Origin: Neoroseomonas lacus | Lineage (GTDB): Bacteria; Pseudomonadota; Alphaproteobacteria; Acetobacterales; Acetobacteraceae | Direction of reading: 5' to 3' | DNA: 64,000 nucleotides | Assembly (NCBI RefSeq): GCF_014644535.1 | Contig: NZ_BMKW01000007.1 | Location: forward strand, 124,001-188,000 | In this document: positions 1 through 8,644 of the stretch, one piece after another | Layout of the letters: each line of letters begins with the position of its first letter | How positions within the stretch are numbered: the first letter of the stretch is position 1 | Made by a program: the position numbers and the translations under genes | The notes under the pieces: model-generated | Databases searched by the model: none | What the model was told of the DNA's origin: nothing | The model's input: the letters and a program-made list of their open reading frames with translations, nothing else

Positions 1-218
1 CCGCAGGGCTCATGGCCGGCGATGGTGGGGCCCGAACTCGACCCGAGGCCCAGCGCGGCGGTGCGTCCCGGCCCACCCGGCGCGCGGTAGAATTTGAGGT
101 CGCTGCCGCACATGCCGGAAGCACGCATCTCCAGCACCACCTCGCCAGGCCCCGGCGTGGGGTCCGGGAAATCCATCAGTTCGAGTTGCCGATCTCCAGT
201 GAAGACGACGCCCTTCAT
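1..218 (-). CDS. Zinc-dependent alcohol dehydrogenase, N-terminal part (runs off left edge)
   Basis: Only the first 72 or so codons are inside the window; the gene continues past base 1. The visible protein begins MKGVVFTGDRQLELMDFPDP and contains GMCGSDLKFYRAPG and a following AGHEPCG, which match the catalytic-zinc Cys and the GHE motif of the GroES-like domain of medium-chain dehydrogenases. The ATG at 218 has a strong AGGAGG Shine-Dalgarno about six bases upstream. It is divergent from fabI. The substrate cannot be told from this fragment; related proteins oxidise secondary alcohols or sugars. Confidence 0.85.
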   Translation of the reverse strand, partial: MKGVVFTGDRQLELMDFPDPTPGPGEVVLEMRASGMCGSDLKFYRAPGGPGRTAALGLGSSSGPTIAGHEPC

Positions 219-236
219 ACCCGTTCCTCCTGTTCT

Positions 237-252
237 TGGTTGCAGCCAACCA
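237..252. promoter_or_regulatory. Small palindrome in the divergent promoter region
   Basis: TGGTTG-cagc-CAACCA is a perfect 6-bp inverted repeat between the divergent dehydrogenase gene (start 218) and fabI (start 394). It could be an operator or a 5' UTR hairpin of the dehydrogenase. No known regulator site is recognised. The rest of the gap, 253-393, shows only the fabI Shine-Dalgarno (AGGAGG at about 383). Confidence 0.2.
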
Positions 253-393
253 CCGTGTCGCGGCAGGGTCCAGTCGCGGCCTTCGTTGCATCGCAGCAAA
301 ACTGCCATCCGGCGGCCGCGAAATATGTTCTAGGTCAAAGCACTGGCCCAACGGCCATGGCACGCCGGCCAACCAAGATGCCAGGAGGCTTGC

Positions 394-1221
394 ATGGCGC
401 AGGACACCCGACCGACCGACCCGCTGCCACGCGTCTGGGATCCGGACAGCCGCGTAGGCGACATGTTGAAGGGCAAGCGCGGCCTTGTCGTCGGCGTCGC
501 CAATGCCGACTCCATCGCCTATGGCTGCGCGGTCAAGTTGCGCGCCTTCGGCGCCGAGCTCGCCGTCACCTATCTGAACGAGAAGGCCGAGAAGCACGTC
601 CGCCCGCTAGCCGAGGCGCTGCAGGCCTCGATCATCGCCCCGCTCGACGTGCAGGAACCCGGCCAGCTCGAAGCGCTGTTCGAACACATCACGAATCGCT
701 GGGGCCGGCTCGACTTCGTCATCCACTCCATCGCCTTCGCCCCGCGCGCCGACCTGCATGGGCGGGTGGTGGACTGCTCGGCCGAGGGCTTCGCCCAGGC
801 CATGCATGTCTCCTGCTGGTCCTTCCTGCGCATGGCCAAACTCGCCGAACCACTGATGACCGGGGGCGGCGTGCTGGCGACCATGTCTTATTACGGCGCC
901 GACAAGGTGGTCGGGAACTACAACATGATGGGACCGGTCAAAGCGGCGCTCGAAGCCTCGGTTCGCTACGTCGCGGCGGAACTCGGCGAGAAGGGCATCC
1001 GCGCCTTCGCCGTCTCCCCCGGCCCGCTCAAGACCCGCGCGGCGAGCGGCATCGCGCATTTCGACGAGCTGGTGGCGATGGCGACCGAACGCGCGCCCGC
1101 CCGGAGGCTGGTGGACATCGCCGAGGTCGGGCGCGTCGTCGCCTTCCTGGTCGGCGGGGCATCGAGCGGCATGACCGGCGACACGATCTATGTCGATGCC
1201 GGCCTGCACAATGTCGCCTGA
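394..1221 (+). CDS. fabI: Enoyl-[acyl-carrier-protein] reductase (FabI family)
   Basis: FabI enzymes reduce trans-2-enoyl-ACP with NAD(P)H in the last step of type II fatty acid elongation. The 275-residue protein has the FabI-specific glycine pattern GVANADSIAYG and the SYYGADKVVGNY...K segment, giving catalytic Tyr166, Tyr176 and Lys183, equivalent to E. coli Y146/Y156/K163. About 24 residues precede the usual FabI start, so the protein is slightly long. The ATG at 394 has AGGAGG upstream. It is the first gene of a co-directional run with CoA-transferase, MaoC-Pta, AckA and DUF3141 genes rather than fatty acid synthesis genes, so a dedicated role in that acyl-CoA module is possible. Whether it is the housekeeping FabI cannot be decided here. 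Confidence 0.93.
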   Translation: MAQDTRPTDPLPRVWDPDSRVGDMLKGKRGLVVGVANADSIAYGCAVKLRAFGAELAVTYLNEKAEKHVRPLAEALQASIIAPLDVQEPGQLEALFEHITNRWGRLDFVIHSIAFAPRADLHGRVVDCSAEGFAQAMHVSCWSFLRMAKLAEPLMTGGGVLATMSYYGADKVVGNYNMMGPVKAALEASVRYVAAELGEKGIRAFAVSPGPLKTRAASGIAHFDELVAMATERAPARRLVDIAEVGRVVAFLVGGASSGMTGDTIYVDAGLHNVA

Positions 1222-1234
1222 GAAGGGATAGCGC

Positions 1235-1888
1235 ATGCGCAAGGCAATCTCCGCCGAGCAGGCCGCCGCGATGGTGCCCGACGGCGCCTCGGTGATGGTC
1301 GGCGGCTTCATGGGTGTGGGCTCGCCCCACCGGGTGCTCGCCGCCCTCGTCGCGCGTGGGGCACGCGGATTGACCGTCATCGGCAATGACACGTCGCGGG
1401 CGGGCCATGGCATCGGCGTGCTGATCGATGCCGGCTGCGTCGCGCGATGCATCGTCAGCCATATCGGGCTGAACCCAGTGACGCAGCAGAAACTCATCGC
1501 CGGCGAGATGGAGGTCGAGCTGGTGCCGCAAGGCACGCTGGCCGAGCGCATCCGCGCCGGCGGCGCCGGCCTCGGCGGCGTCTTGACGCCCACCGGCATC
1601 GGCACCGTGGTGCAGGACGGCAAGCAGGTCGTCACCATCGATGGCCGCGACTTCCTGCTGGAGAAGCCACTGCGCGCCGATGTCGCTTTGCTGCACTGCT
1701 ACGAAGCCGACTACTACGCCAACCTCACCTACCGGCTGACCGCGCAGAACTTCAATCCGCTGATGGCGATGGCCGCCGATCTGGTGATCGCCGAACCGGA
1801 TGAGGTGGTGCCGATCGGCGTGATCCCGCCCGACCATGTCCGCACCCCAGGCGTCCTCGTCACGCATTTGGTCAAGAGGCCGCACTGA
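1235..1888 (+). CDS. 3-oxoacid CoA-transferase subunit A (AtoD/ScoA type)
   Basis: This is the alpha subunit of a family I CoA-transferase, which moves CoA between carboxylic acids (for example succinyl-CoA or acetyl-CoA and acetoacetate). It is 217 residues long, the usual size. MVGGFMGVGSPHRVLAALV near residues 20-40 and the later TPTGIGTVVQDGKQ segment are typical of AtoD/ScoA proteins. A GAAGGGA Shine-Dalgarno lies just before the ATG, 13 bases after the fabI stop. The next gene encodes the B subunit and starts one base after this stop codon, so the pair should be co-translated. The acyl substrate is not fixed by sequence. Confidence 0.93.
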   Translation: MRKAISAEQAAAMVPDGASVMVGGFMGVGSPHRVLAALVARGARGLTVIGNDTSRAGHGIGVLIDAGCVARCIVSHIGLNPVTQQKLIAGEMEVELVPQGTLAERIRAGGAGLGGVLTPTGIGTVVQDGKQVVTIDGRDFLLEKPLRADVALLHCYEADYYANLTYRLTAQNFNPLMAMAADLVIAEPDEVVPIGVIPPDHVRTPGVLVTHLVKRPH

Positions 1889-1889
1889 G

Positions 1890-2540
1890 ATGGACGCGAA
1901 GGAACTGATCGCCCGCCGCGTGGCGCGGGAACTGCGTGACAGCACGCTGGTCAATCTCGGCATCGGCCTGCCGACCCTGGTCGCGCACTACGTACCCGAG
2001 GGCATGCTGGTCGCCTTCCAAAGCGAGAACGGCATCATTGGCTTCGGCTCCCGCCCGCCGGACGGGATGGAGGACCCGAACCTCACCGATGCCGGCGGCG
2101 GCTTCATCTCCGCCCTGCCCGGTGCTTATGCCTTCGATAGCGCCACCTCCTTCGCGCTGATCCGCGGCGGGCATCTCGACATGACGGTGCTGGGCGGGCT
2201 GCAGGTGGATGCGCGCGGGCATCTGGCGAACTGGCTGGTGCCGGGCAAGATGGTCGCCGGCATGGGCGGCGCGATGGACCTCGTCGCCGGCGCGCGGCGC
2301 GTCGTCATCGCCATGCAGCATGCCGCCAAGGGCACCGCCAAGATCGTGCCGGAATTGACGCTGCCACCCACCGCGGCGCGGCCCGTCAGCCTGGTCGTGA
2401 CCGACCTCGCGGTGATCGAGCCGACGCCCGAAGGCCTGGTGCTGCGCGAACGCGCCCCTGGTGTGAGCGTGGAGCAAATCCTCGCGCTGACCACCGCCCC
2501 GCTGATCCTGCCCGATACTGTCCCGGAGATGACCCTGTGA
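1890..2540 (+). CDS. 3-oxoacid CoA-transferase subunit B (AtoA/ScoB type)
   Basis: This catalytic beta subunit has 216 residues. The SENG motif (VAFQSENGIIGFG) places the catalytic glutamate, which carries the covalent acyl/CoA thioester in family I transferases, at residue 46. The start was set at MDAKELIARR because it follows the stop of subunit A by one base; an upstream in-frame start would overlap subunit A by about 50 bases. The stop overlaps the GTG start of the MaoC-Pta gene (GTGA). Together with subunit A it would allow CoA exchange between short acyl-CoAs and free acids before phosphorolysis by the next enzymes. Confidence 0.93.
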   Translation: MDAKELIARRVARELRDSTLVNLGIGLPTLVAHYVPEGMLVAFQSENGIIGFGSRPPDGMEDPNLTDAGGGFISALPGAYAFDSATSFALIRGGHLDMTVLGGLQVDARGHLANWLVPGKMVAGMGGAMDLVAGARRVVIAMQHAAKGTAKIVPELTLPPTAARPVSLVVTDLAVIEPTPEGLVLRERAPGVSVEQILALTTAPLILPDTVPEMTL

Positions 2541-3955
2541 CGATCACCGCCCCTGCCCTGGTCGGGCGCGCCTGGGATGACATCGCGGTCGGCGAGACCG
2601 CGACCCAGACGCGCGTCTGCACGCCGAACGACCTCATCGTCTTCGCCCATGCCTCGGGCAACTTCAATCCGGTGCACCTGCCCGGCGAGGCGGAGGAGGA
2701 GACCGGCCACGCGCCGATCGCGCCGGCCATGTGGTGCGGCTCGCTGTTCTCGGCCGTGCTGGGCAACAAGCTGCCGGGGCCGGGCACCGTCTATCGCTCC
2801 CAGGTGCTGCGCTTCCATGCGCGGGTCGAGGTCGGCGACGCAGTGATCGCGCGTGTGACGGTGCGCGAGAAGCTGCCCGGCAACGCGCTGGTGATGGATT
2901 GCCGGCTGGAGAAGGAGGACGGCACCCTCATCGTCGATGGCAGTGCGGAGGTGAGCCCGCCGCCGATCCGGCTGGAGACCGATGGCGTCATCATCCCCGA
3001 ACTCACGCTGATGCGGCGGGGCAAGTTCTCCCGCCTGCTCGAAGCCTGCCGCGGCATCCCGCCAATGCCGACCGCGATCGCCGCGCCGACCGACGAGAAT
3101 TCGCTCGGCGGCGCCTGGGAAGCGACGAAGGAGGGGCTGATCCAACCCATCCTGGTCGGCCCCGAGGCCGCGATTCGCGCCGAGGCGGCGAAGATCGGCT
3201 GGGACCTCGCCGGCGTACGGATCGAGGCGGTGACCAACGACCACGACGCGCCGGCCCGCTGCGTCGCCCTGGTGCATGAAGGCCGCGCCGAGGCGATCAT
3301 GAAGGGCAACATCCATTCCGACGAGGTGCTGCGCCAGGTCACCAAATCGGATGGTGGGTTGCGTACCGGGCGGCGCATCAGCCATGTCTTCGTGCTCGAC
3401 ATCCCCGGCCATGAAGGGCTGATGCTGATCACCGATGCGGCGATCAACATCCTGCCCGACCTGATGACCAAGGCCGATATCGTGCAGAACGCCATCGACC
3501 TCGCCAATGCGATCGGCTTGAAGCAGCCGCGCGTGGGCATCCTCTCGGCAGTCGAGACGATCAACCCCGCGATTCCGTCCACTATCGACGCCGCGGCGCT
3601 GGCCAAGATGGCCGAGCGCGGCCAGATCAAGGGCGGGCTGGTCGATGGCCCGCTGGCAATGGACAACGCCGTGGACCTCGAAGCGGCGCGCACCAAGGGC
3701 ATCCATTCGACGGTCGCAGGCCGCGCCGACGTGCTGGTGGCGCCGAACCTCGAAGCGGGCAACATGCTGGCCAAGCAGCTGGTGTTCCTCTCCCAGGCCG
3801 ATACCGGCGGGCTGGTGACCGGCGCGCGCGTACCGGTGATGCTGACCTCGCGCGCCGATGACGAACACGCCCGGCTGATGTCGGCCGCCCTCGCCGTGCT
3901 GTACGGCCATTGGCGGCGCACCGGGCATTCCCTGGTGCCGGAGCTCGGCGCGTGA
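2537..3955 (+). CDS. Bifunctional MaoC-type enoyl-CoA hydratase / phosphate acyltransferase
   Basis: This 472-residue protein is a two-domain fusion. Residues about 10-150 form a MaoC-like hot-dog domain (NDLIVFAHASGNFNPVHLP, the hydratase motif region). Residues about 165-470 form a phosphate acetyl/butyryl-transferase domain, including ADIVQNAIDLANAIGLKQPR and LEAGNMLAKQL. The fusion is a known family in alphaproteobacteria. The expected reactions are reversible hydration of enoyl-CoA and acyl-CoA plus phosphate to acyl-phosphate plus CoA. The GTG start overlaps the upstream stop by 4 bases, and the stop overlaps the ackA start by one base, so translation is coupled on both sides. Chain-length preference is unknown. 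Confidence 0.92.
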   Translation: MTITAPALVGRAWDDIAVGETATQTRVCTPNDLIVFAHASGNFNPVHLPGEAEEETGHAPIAPAMWCGSLFSAVLGNKLPGPGTVYRSQVLRFHARVEVGDAVIARVTVREKLPGNALVMDCRLEKEDGTLIVDGSAEVSPPPIRLETDGVIIPELTLMRRGKFSRLLEACRGIPPMPTAIAAPTDENSLGGAWEATKEGLIQPILVGPEAAIRAEAAKIGWDLAGVRIEAVTNDHDAPARCVALVHEGRAEAIMKGNIHSDEVLRQVTKSDGGLRTGRRISHVFVLDIPGHEGLMLITDAAINILPDLMTKADIVQNAIDLANAIGLKQPRVGILSAVETINPAIPSTIDAAALAKMAERGQIKGGLVDGPLAMDNAVDLEAARTKGIHSTVAGRADVLVAPNLEAGNMLAKQLVFLSQADTGGLVTGARVPVMLTSRADDEHARLMSAALAVLYGHWRRTGHSLVPELGA

Positions 3956-5148
3956 TGAGCGACGCGATCCTCGTCCTCAATGCCGGCTCCTCCTCAATCA
4001 AGTTCGAGCTGTTCAAGGTGGTCGGCGACCATGCCGAGACGCGCCTCGATGGGCAGATGGAAGGCATCGGCGCCTCGCCGCATCTGATCGCGCGCGATGC
4101 GCGCCGCCAGGTGCTGGCCGACAAGCGCTGGCCCGGCCCCGATGTCGCCGACCATGTCGCCGCACTCGCGCGCATCATGGAGGGCATCGGGCCATCCATC
4201 GAGGGGCGCAATATCATCGCGGTCGGGCATCGCGTGGTGCATGGGGGGCCGGACCTCGCCGCGCCGATGCTGGTCGATGGCCCGGCGATGGAGAAGTTGC
4301 GCGCGCTTATGCCGCTCGCGCCGCTGCACCAGCCGCACAACATCGCGGGCATCGAGGCCGCCGCGCGCCGCTTCCCCGGCGTGCCGCAGATCGCCTGCTT
4401 CGACACCGCTTTCCACCGCGCGCATGCCTGGGAGGCCGACACCTTCGCCCTGCCGCCGGAATTCTACGACCGCGGGATCCGGCGCTACGGCTTCCATGGC
4501 CTGTCCTATGAATACATCGCCGACCTGCTCGCTGAGCAGGACCCTGCCCTTGCCGCCGGGCGCGTCGTCGTCGCGCATCTGGGCAACGGGTCCTCGCTCT
4601 GCGCCATCCACAATGGCCGCAGCATCGACAGCACCATGGGCTTCACCGCGCTGGACGGCGTGCCGATGGGCACGCGATGCGGCCAGATCGATCCCGGCGT
4701 GCTGCTGCACTTGATGCTGGCCGAGGGCATGGATGCCGCCGACCTGACCGGGCTGCTCTACGGCAATGCTGGGCTCAAGGGCATGTCGGGCATCAGTCAG
4801 GATGTGCGTGACCTCGAGAGCAGCGAGGAGCCGCGCGCCGCCCGGGCGCTGTCCCACTACGTCTGGCGGGTGCGGCGGGAGATCGGTGCGCTGGCCGCGG
4901 CGATGGGCGGCATCGACGCGCTCGTCTTCACCGCCGGCATCGGCGAGAACGCCCGCGACCTCCGCGCGCGCATCTGCGTCGGCCTCGGCTTCCTCGGCAT
5001 CGCGATCGACCCCGTGCTGAACGCTGCCAATGAGGCTGAAATCTCGCCCCCCGGCGCCGCCACCCGCGTCCTGGTCCGCGCCACCGACGAGGAGGCGATG
5101 ATCGCCCGTCACGCCCTGACCGTGCTGCACTGCACCAAATTAACTTGA
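3955..5148 (+). CDS. ackA: Acetate/propionate kinase
   Basis: The 397-residue protein belongs to the acetate kinase (ASKHA) family, which converts acyl-phosphate plus ADP to the acid plus ATP. Diagnostic segments are LNAGSSSIKFELF at the N-terminus, GHRVVHGG, CFDTAFHRA, RRYGFHGLSYEYI, HLGNGSSLCAI, PMGTRCGQIDPG and FTAGIGENA. The ATG shares its A with the stop codon of the preceding gene (TGATG), so it was preferred to an upstream in-frame start. With the preceding phosphotransacylase it makes a complete Pta-Ack substrate-level phosphorylation pair. It could act on butyrate or propionate as well as acetate. Confidence 0.96.
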   Translation: MSDAILVLNAGSSSIKFELFKVVGDHAETRLDGQMEGIGASPHLIARDARRQVLADKRWPGPDVADHVAALARIMEGIGPSIEGRNIIAVGHRVVHGGPDLAAPMLVDGPAMEKLRALMPLAPLHQPHNIAGIEAAARRFPGVPQIACFDTAFHRAHAWEADTFALPPEFYDRGIRRYGFHGLSYEYIADLLAEQDPALAAGRVVVAHLGNGSSLCAIHNGRSIDSTMGFTALDGVPMGTRCGQIDPGVLLHLMLAEGMDAADLTGLLYGNAGLKGMSGISQDVRDLESSEEPRAARALSHYVWRVRREIGALAAAMGGIDALVFTAGIGENARDLRARICVGLGFLGIAIDPVLNAANEAEISPPGAATRVLVRATDEEAMIARHALTVLHCTKLT

Positions 5149-5196
5149 ACCCCCGCCACCCTGGGACCACAAGGGCGCATCAAGGGAACGCAAGCC

Positions 5197-7503
5197 ATGC
5201 CAAGCACGACCAACAACCCGACCCGGGAAGTCATGGATAGGGCCAGCGAGACTGCGACGCGTGTGCTGGACCAGGTCCGCGACATGACCGATGTGGTCAG
5301 CCGCCATGCGGCCGCGCTGATGCCCACCCCGGACCCGGAAAAGGCACTGGCCGGCCTGCGCGACGCGGCCGCCGCCTTCACCCGCACGCCCGCCGCCCTG
5401 GCGCAGGACACCCAGGCCTACTTGGCCGATGCCGCCCAGCGCCTGGTGATGTTCTGGGACGTGATGCGGGAGGCCGGCAATAATTTCGTCGAGCATGAGA
5501 AGGCCGGCTGCCCGCCGGTGCTGTTCTTCGACTACGAGACGATCATCGACGGTCGCAGCCTGACCCGGCCGGTCAATTACGCGCTAGTGCGCATCAAGCC
5601 GCCCGAGGGTTCCCCGGCAGTTGATCCCAAGCTGCGGCCGTTCGTCATCATCGACCCGCGCGCCGGCCATGGCGCGGGCATCGGTGGCTTCAAATCCGAC
5701 AGCCAGGTCGGCGTCGCCCTGCGTCGCGGCCACCCTGTCTATTTTGTCATCTTCTTCCGCGACCCGGAGAAGGGGCAGACCATCCTCGACGTGACGGCGG
5801 CCGAGGCCACCTTCCTCACCCGCATCGCCGAGGATCATCCGGCGGCGCCGAAGCCGGTCGTGATCGGCAATTGCCAGGGCGGCTGGGCCTCGATGATGCT
5901 GGGCGCCTCGGCGCCGGATGCCGTCGGCGCGCTGGTGCTGAACGGCGCGCCGCTGTCCTATTGGGCCGGCGAAAAGGGGCGCAACCCGATGCGCTACCTC
6001 GGCGGGCTGGCCGGCGGCGGCTGGCCGGCCTCGCTGATGGCCGACCTCGGCAACGGCAAGTTCGACGGCGCCTCCCTGGTCTCGAACTTCGAGAGCCTGT
6101 CCCCAGGCGCCACTTGGTTCCGCAAGTATTTCGACCTCTATGCGAAGATTGATACGGAGTCCGAGCGCTTCCTGGAATTCGAGCGCTGGTGGGGTGGCTA
6201 CTTCCTGATGACGCGCGACGAGATCCGCTGGATCGTCGACAACCTGTTCATCGGCAACCGCTTCTCGACCGGGCAAATCAGCTCGGGCGGCGGCGAGACC
6301 TTCAACATGCGCGAGGTGAAGGCGCCGGTCATCGTCTTCGCCTCCTCCGGCGACAACATCACCCCGGTCGGCCAGGCGCTGCGCTGGATCGCCGACATCT
6401 ATCGGGACGAGCAAGAGATCAAGTCGCTCGGCCAGACCATCGTCTATCTGCTGCACGACCAGATCGGCCATCTCGGCATCTTCGTCTCCGGCGCCATCGC
6501 CAAGAAGGAGCACACTGAGATCGCCACCACGCTCGAGATGATCGGGGCCGTGGCCCCGGGCCTGTATGAGATGAAGATCACCGGCCATGACGGGACCGGC
6601 GGCAATGAGGAATGGCAGGTCGAGTTGGTCGAGCGGAAGATCGCCGACATCCGCACGCTGTCGGGCGAGGCGGTGAACGAGGCCTTCCCCGCGGTCGCCA
6701 AGATCTCGGAGATGAATCAGCACCTGTACGACGTGCTGGTCTCCCCGCTGGTGCGCCAGTTCGCCACCGACGCCTCGGCCGAAGCCCGCCGCCAGGCCAG
6801 CCCGATGCGCATGCGCCGCTACCTGTTCAGCGACATGAACCCCTGGATGATGCCGATCCGCGCCATGGCGGGCATGGCGCGCCAGCACCGCGCCCCGGCG
6901 GCCCATGACAACCCCTTCCTGGCACTGGAGAAGGCCTGGGCCGACCAGGTCGAGCAAAGCCTGGACGCCTGGCGCGACCGGCGCGACGCCTGGAGCGAGA
7001 TCGCCTTCCACGCCATCTATGGCGGCCTCGCCGCCGCCGGCGTGACCGGCGATGACAGCGCCGAGGAGGCCGATGCGGCGCGGCGTTCCATCTCCCTCGA
7101 ACCCGCGCAACTGAACGAGGCGCGCAGCCGCGTGGCAGTCGGCGGCTATGCCGAGGCGGTGATCCGCATGATGATCCTGCTCGCCGATGCGCGTGGCGGG
7201 GTGCGGCGCACCCGGCTGGCGCGTTCGAACACGCTGCTGACCACCGAGCCCCCCTTCGTCGGCATGAGCCCGGCCGCCCGGCAGGCGATGATCCGCGAGC
7301 AGACGGTGATCGTGACCCTGCTGCGTGAGGAGGCGCTGGCCGCCGTGCCGCAACTGCTGACCACGGCGGCGGAACGACGCAAGGCGCTGGCAGCGGTCGA
7401 GCAGGTCGCCGGTCCGGATGACGAGCTCGGCGACAAGGCACGGGAGATGCTGGGCCGGCTGCGCCTCGTTCTCAATCTGGGCCCCACGGCCTCGGCGGCC
7501 TGA
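5197..7503 (+). CDS. DUF3141 alpha/beta-hydrolase, PHA synthase-like
   Basis: This 768-residue protein is of the DUF3141 type. An N-terminal amphipathic helical region (about 1-95) precedes an alpha/beta-hydrolase core. GNCQGGWA puts a cysteine (C226) in the nucleophile elbow in the G-x-C-x-G-G form known from PHA synthases. SGDNITP gives D386 and QIGHLGIF gives H425, a plausible Cys-Asp-His triad. The C-terminal 300 residues are helical, with no recognised domain. It follows ackA after 48 bases in the same direction. Polyhydroxyalkanoate or acyl-thioester chemistry is an inference from the triad and neighbours; the family has no settled function. Confidence 0.8.
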   Translation: MPSTTNNPTREVMDRASETATRVLDQVRDMTDVVSRHAAALMPTPDPEKALAGLRDAAAAFTRTPAALAQDTQAYLADAAQRLVMFWDVMREAGNNFVEHEKAGCPPVLFFDYETIIDGRSLTRPVNYALVRIKPPEGSPAVDPKLRPFVIIDPRAGHGAGIGGFKSDSQVGVALRRGHPVYFVIFFRDPEKGQTILDVTAAEATFLTRIAEDHPAAPKPVVIGNCQGGWASMMLGASAPDAVGALVLNGAPLSYWAGEKGRNPMRYLGGLAGGGWPASLMADLGNGKFDGASLVSNFESLSPGATWFRKYFDLYAKIDTESERFLEFERWWGGYFLMTRDEIRWIVDNLFIGNRFSTGQISSGGGETFNMREVKAPVIVFASSGDNITPVGQALRWIADIYRDEQEIKSLGQTIVYLLHDQIGHLGIFVSGAIAKKEHTEIATTLEMIGAVAPGLYEMKITGHDGTGGNEEWQVELVERKIADIRTLSGEAVNEAFPAVAKISEMNQHLYDVLVSPLVRQFATDASAEARRQASPMRMRRYLFSDMNPWMMPIRAMAGMARQHRAPAAHDNPFLALEKAWADQVEQSLDAWRDRRDAWSEIAFHAIYGGLAAAGVTGDDSAEEADAARRSISLEPAQLNEARSRVAVGGYAEAVIRMMILLADARGGVRRTRLARSNTLLTTEPPFVGMSPAARQAMIREQTVIVTLLREEALAAVPQLLTTAAERRKALAAVEQVAGPDDELGDKAREMLGRLRLVLNLGPTASAA

Positions 7504-7558
7504 GGCTCCTCCAGGATCGCGCCCATTGGCGCATTCCGCTGTCCAGCACCGACCCGGA

Positions 7559-7585
7559 AACCCAGCGACGATTCTGTCGTGGGTT
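7559..7585 (+). terminator. Hairpin after the DUF3141 gene, possible terminator
   Basis: AACCCAGCGAC and GTCGTGGGTT form a stem of ten base pairs with one bulged G and a GATTCT loop, about 55 bases after the DUF3141 stop. There is no clear T-run, as is common in GC-rich genomes. The remaining gap up to 7696 shows no gene. Confidence 0.4.
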
Positions 7586-7696
7586 CGCCGGGCGGGGCTG
7601 CGGGTCTGTGCCGTACGTCTCAAGCGTTCCTTGCGAGGCGCATCACCAATTGCGACGCTGGCGGGGCTTCCCATCTACCGATGCCAAAGGGCTAGG

Positions 7697-8644
7697 ATGG
7701 CCCCGGGAACGTCAGCGACGGGGGCCATGGCGACATCCGCCGTGCCAAGCCTTGCGATAGTGGATCTCGCGGCCGCGCGGCGGCCCGGCCGCGACATTCT
7801 GGCGGCCGCGCAATGCGTGCTGAGCAGGCGGCGCGAGGCGCCGGCCGACCTCGCCGCGACCTGCGAGCAGGCGCTTCGGGATGCCACCGGGGCAGCGGCG
7901 GGCGACATGCCGGAAGCCCGCGCGGCGAGGGCGATCGCCGCGGCCGTCGAACGCCACGGCGCCAGCTACCCGCCCGGCCACGAGCCCGCCTATCACGACC
8001 GGCACCACCAGGCCGAGACCATCCTCGCCATGGGTTGGCTCGCCGGGCTGGCGCGCCGGCTTGGCCTGCTCGATGCGCGCGAGGCCATGTTGTCGGTGGC
8101 CGCCATGGCCGGGCATGACCTGCTGCATGACGGGTCGGTCGGTGGGCCGCGCGGGGCGCTCGAGCAGCGCTCGGCCGATGTCGCGGCGGCGATCGCCGAG
8201 GCTGAAGGGCTTGATCAGCGTGGCATCGCCACGATCCGGCGAATCATTATGGCGACGACCTGGCCCTGGGAGGAGGCAGAGGCGCCCGACCTGCCCTGCC
8301 GCCTCGCGCGCGAGGCCGACCTATTTGGCAGCGCCATGCCCGAGCTGGGCCCCCGCCTCGCCCGCCAGCTGGTCCAGGAACTGGCCGCCGCGGGGCAGGA
8401 AGATGCCGGATCGGTGGCGACCCACGCCGCGCGTCTGGCCCTGCTGCGGACCCTGCCCGAACCCTCACCGCCCGCCGCCATGCTGGGGCTGGCCGCGGCG
8501 CGGGCGGATCAGCTCGCCGCGTACTGCGCCGTGGCGCGCAGCCTCAATCTGGAACAACCCTCGGCGGACGCGGCTGCCGCCGTGCTCGATGTCCTCGACC
8601 CGGCCGATGCGGAGGCGCTGCTCGCCGCCGCGGCCGCGGCATGA
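7697..8644 (+). CDS. HD-domain protein resembling class I cyclic nucleotide phosphodiesterases
   Basis: The protein has about 315 residues. YHDRHH (H100-x3-H104), AGHDLLHDG (H140-D141-x2-H144) and a later READLFG (D208) reproduce the spacing of the metal ligands of class I cyclic nucleotide phosphodiesterases (YHNxxH, HDxxH, ADL). Hydrolysis of cAMP is therefore the leading guess. The start at 7697 follows AAAGG; ATG 7727 is an alternative, and longer upstream ORF sequence looks non-coding. The stop overlaps the adenylate cyclase start (ATGA), so the two are translationally coupled. The match is motif-level only; another HD phosphohydrolase activity is possible. Confidence 0.7.
   Translation: MAPGTSATGAMATSAVPSLAIVDLAAARRPGRDILAAAQCVLSRRREAPADLAATCEQALRDATGAAAGDMPEARAARAIAAAVERHGASYPPGHEPAYHDRHHQAETILAMGWLAGLARRLGLLDAREAMLSVAAMAGHDLLHDGSVGGPRGALEQRSADVAAAIAEAEGLDQRGIATIRRIIMATTWPWEEAEAPDLPCRLAREADLFGSAMPELGPRLARQLVQELAAAGQEDAGSVATHAARLALLRTLPEPSPPAAMLGLAAARADQLAAYCAVARSLNLEQPSADAAAAVLDVLDPADAEALLAAAAAA

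Noticed and set aside
2126..3928. A 600-residue minus-strand open frame
   Set aside because: It is antisense to the MaoC-Pta gene, whose motifs are unmistakable.
5584..7674. A 696-residue minus-strand open frame
   Set aside because: It is the antisense shadow of the DUF3141 gene; no family features or ribosome site.
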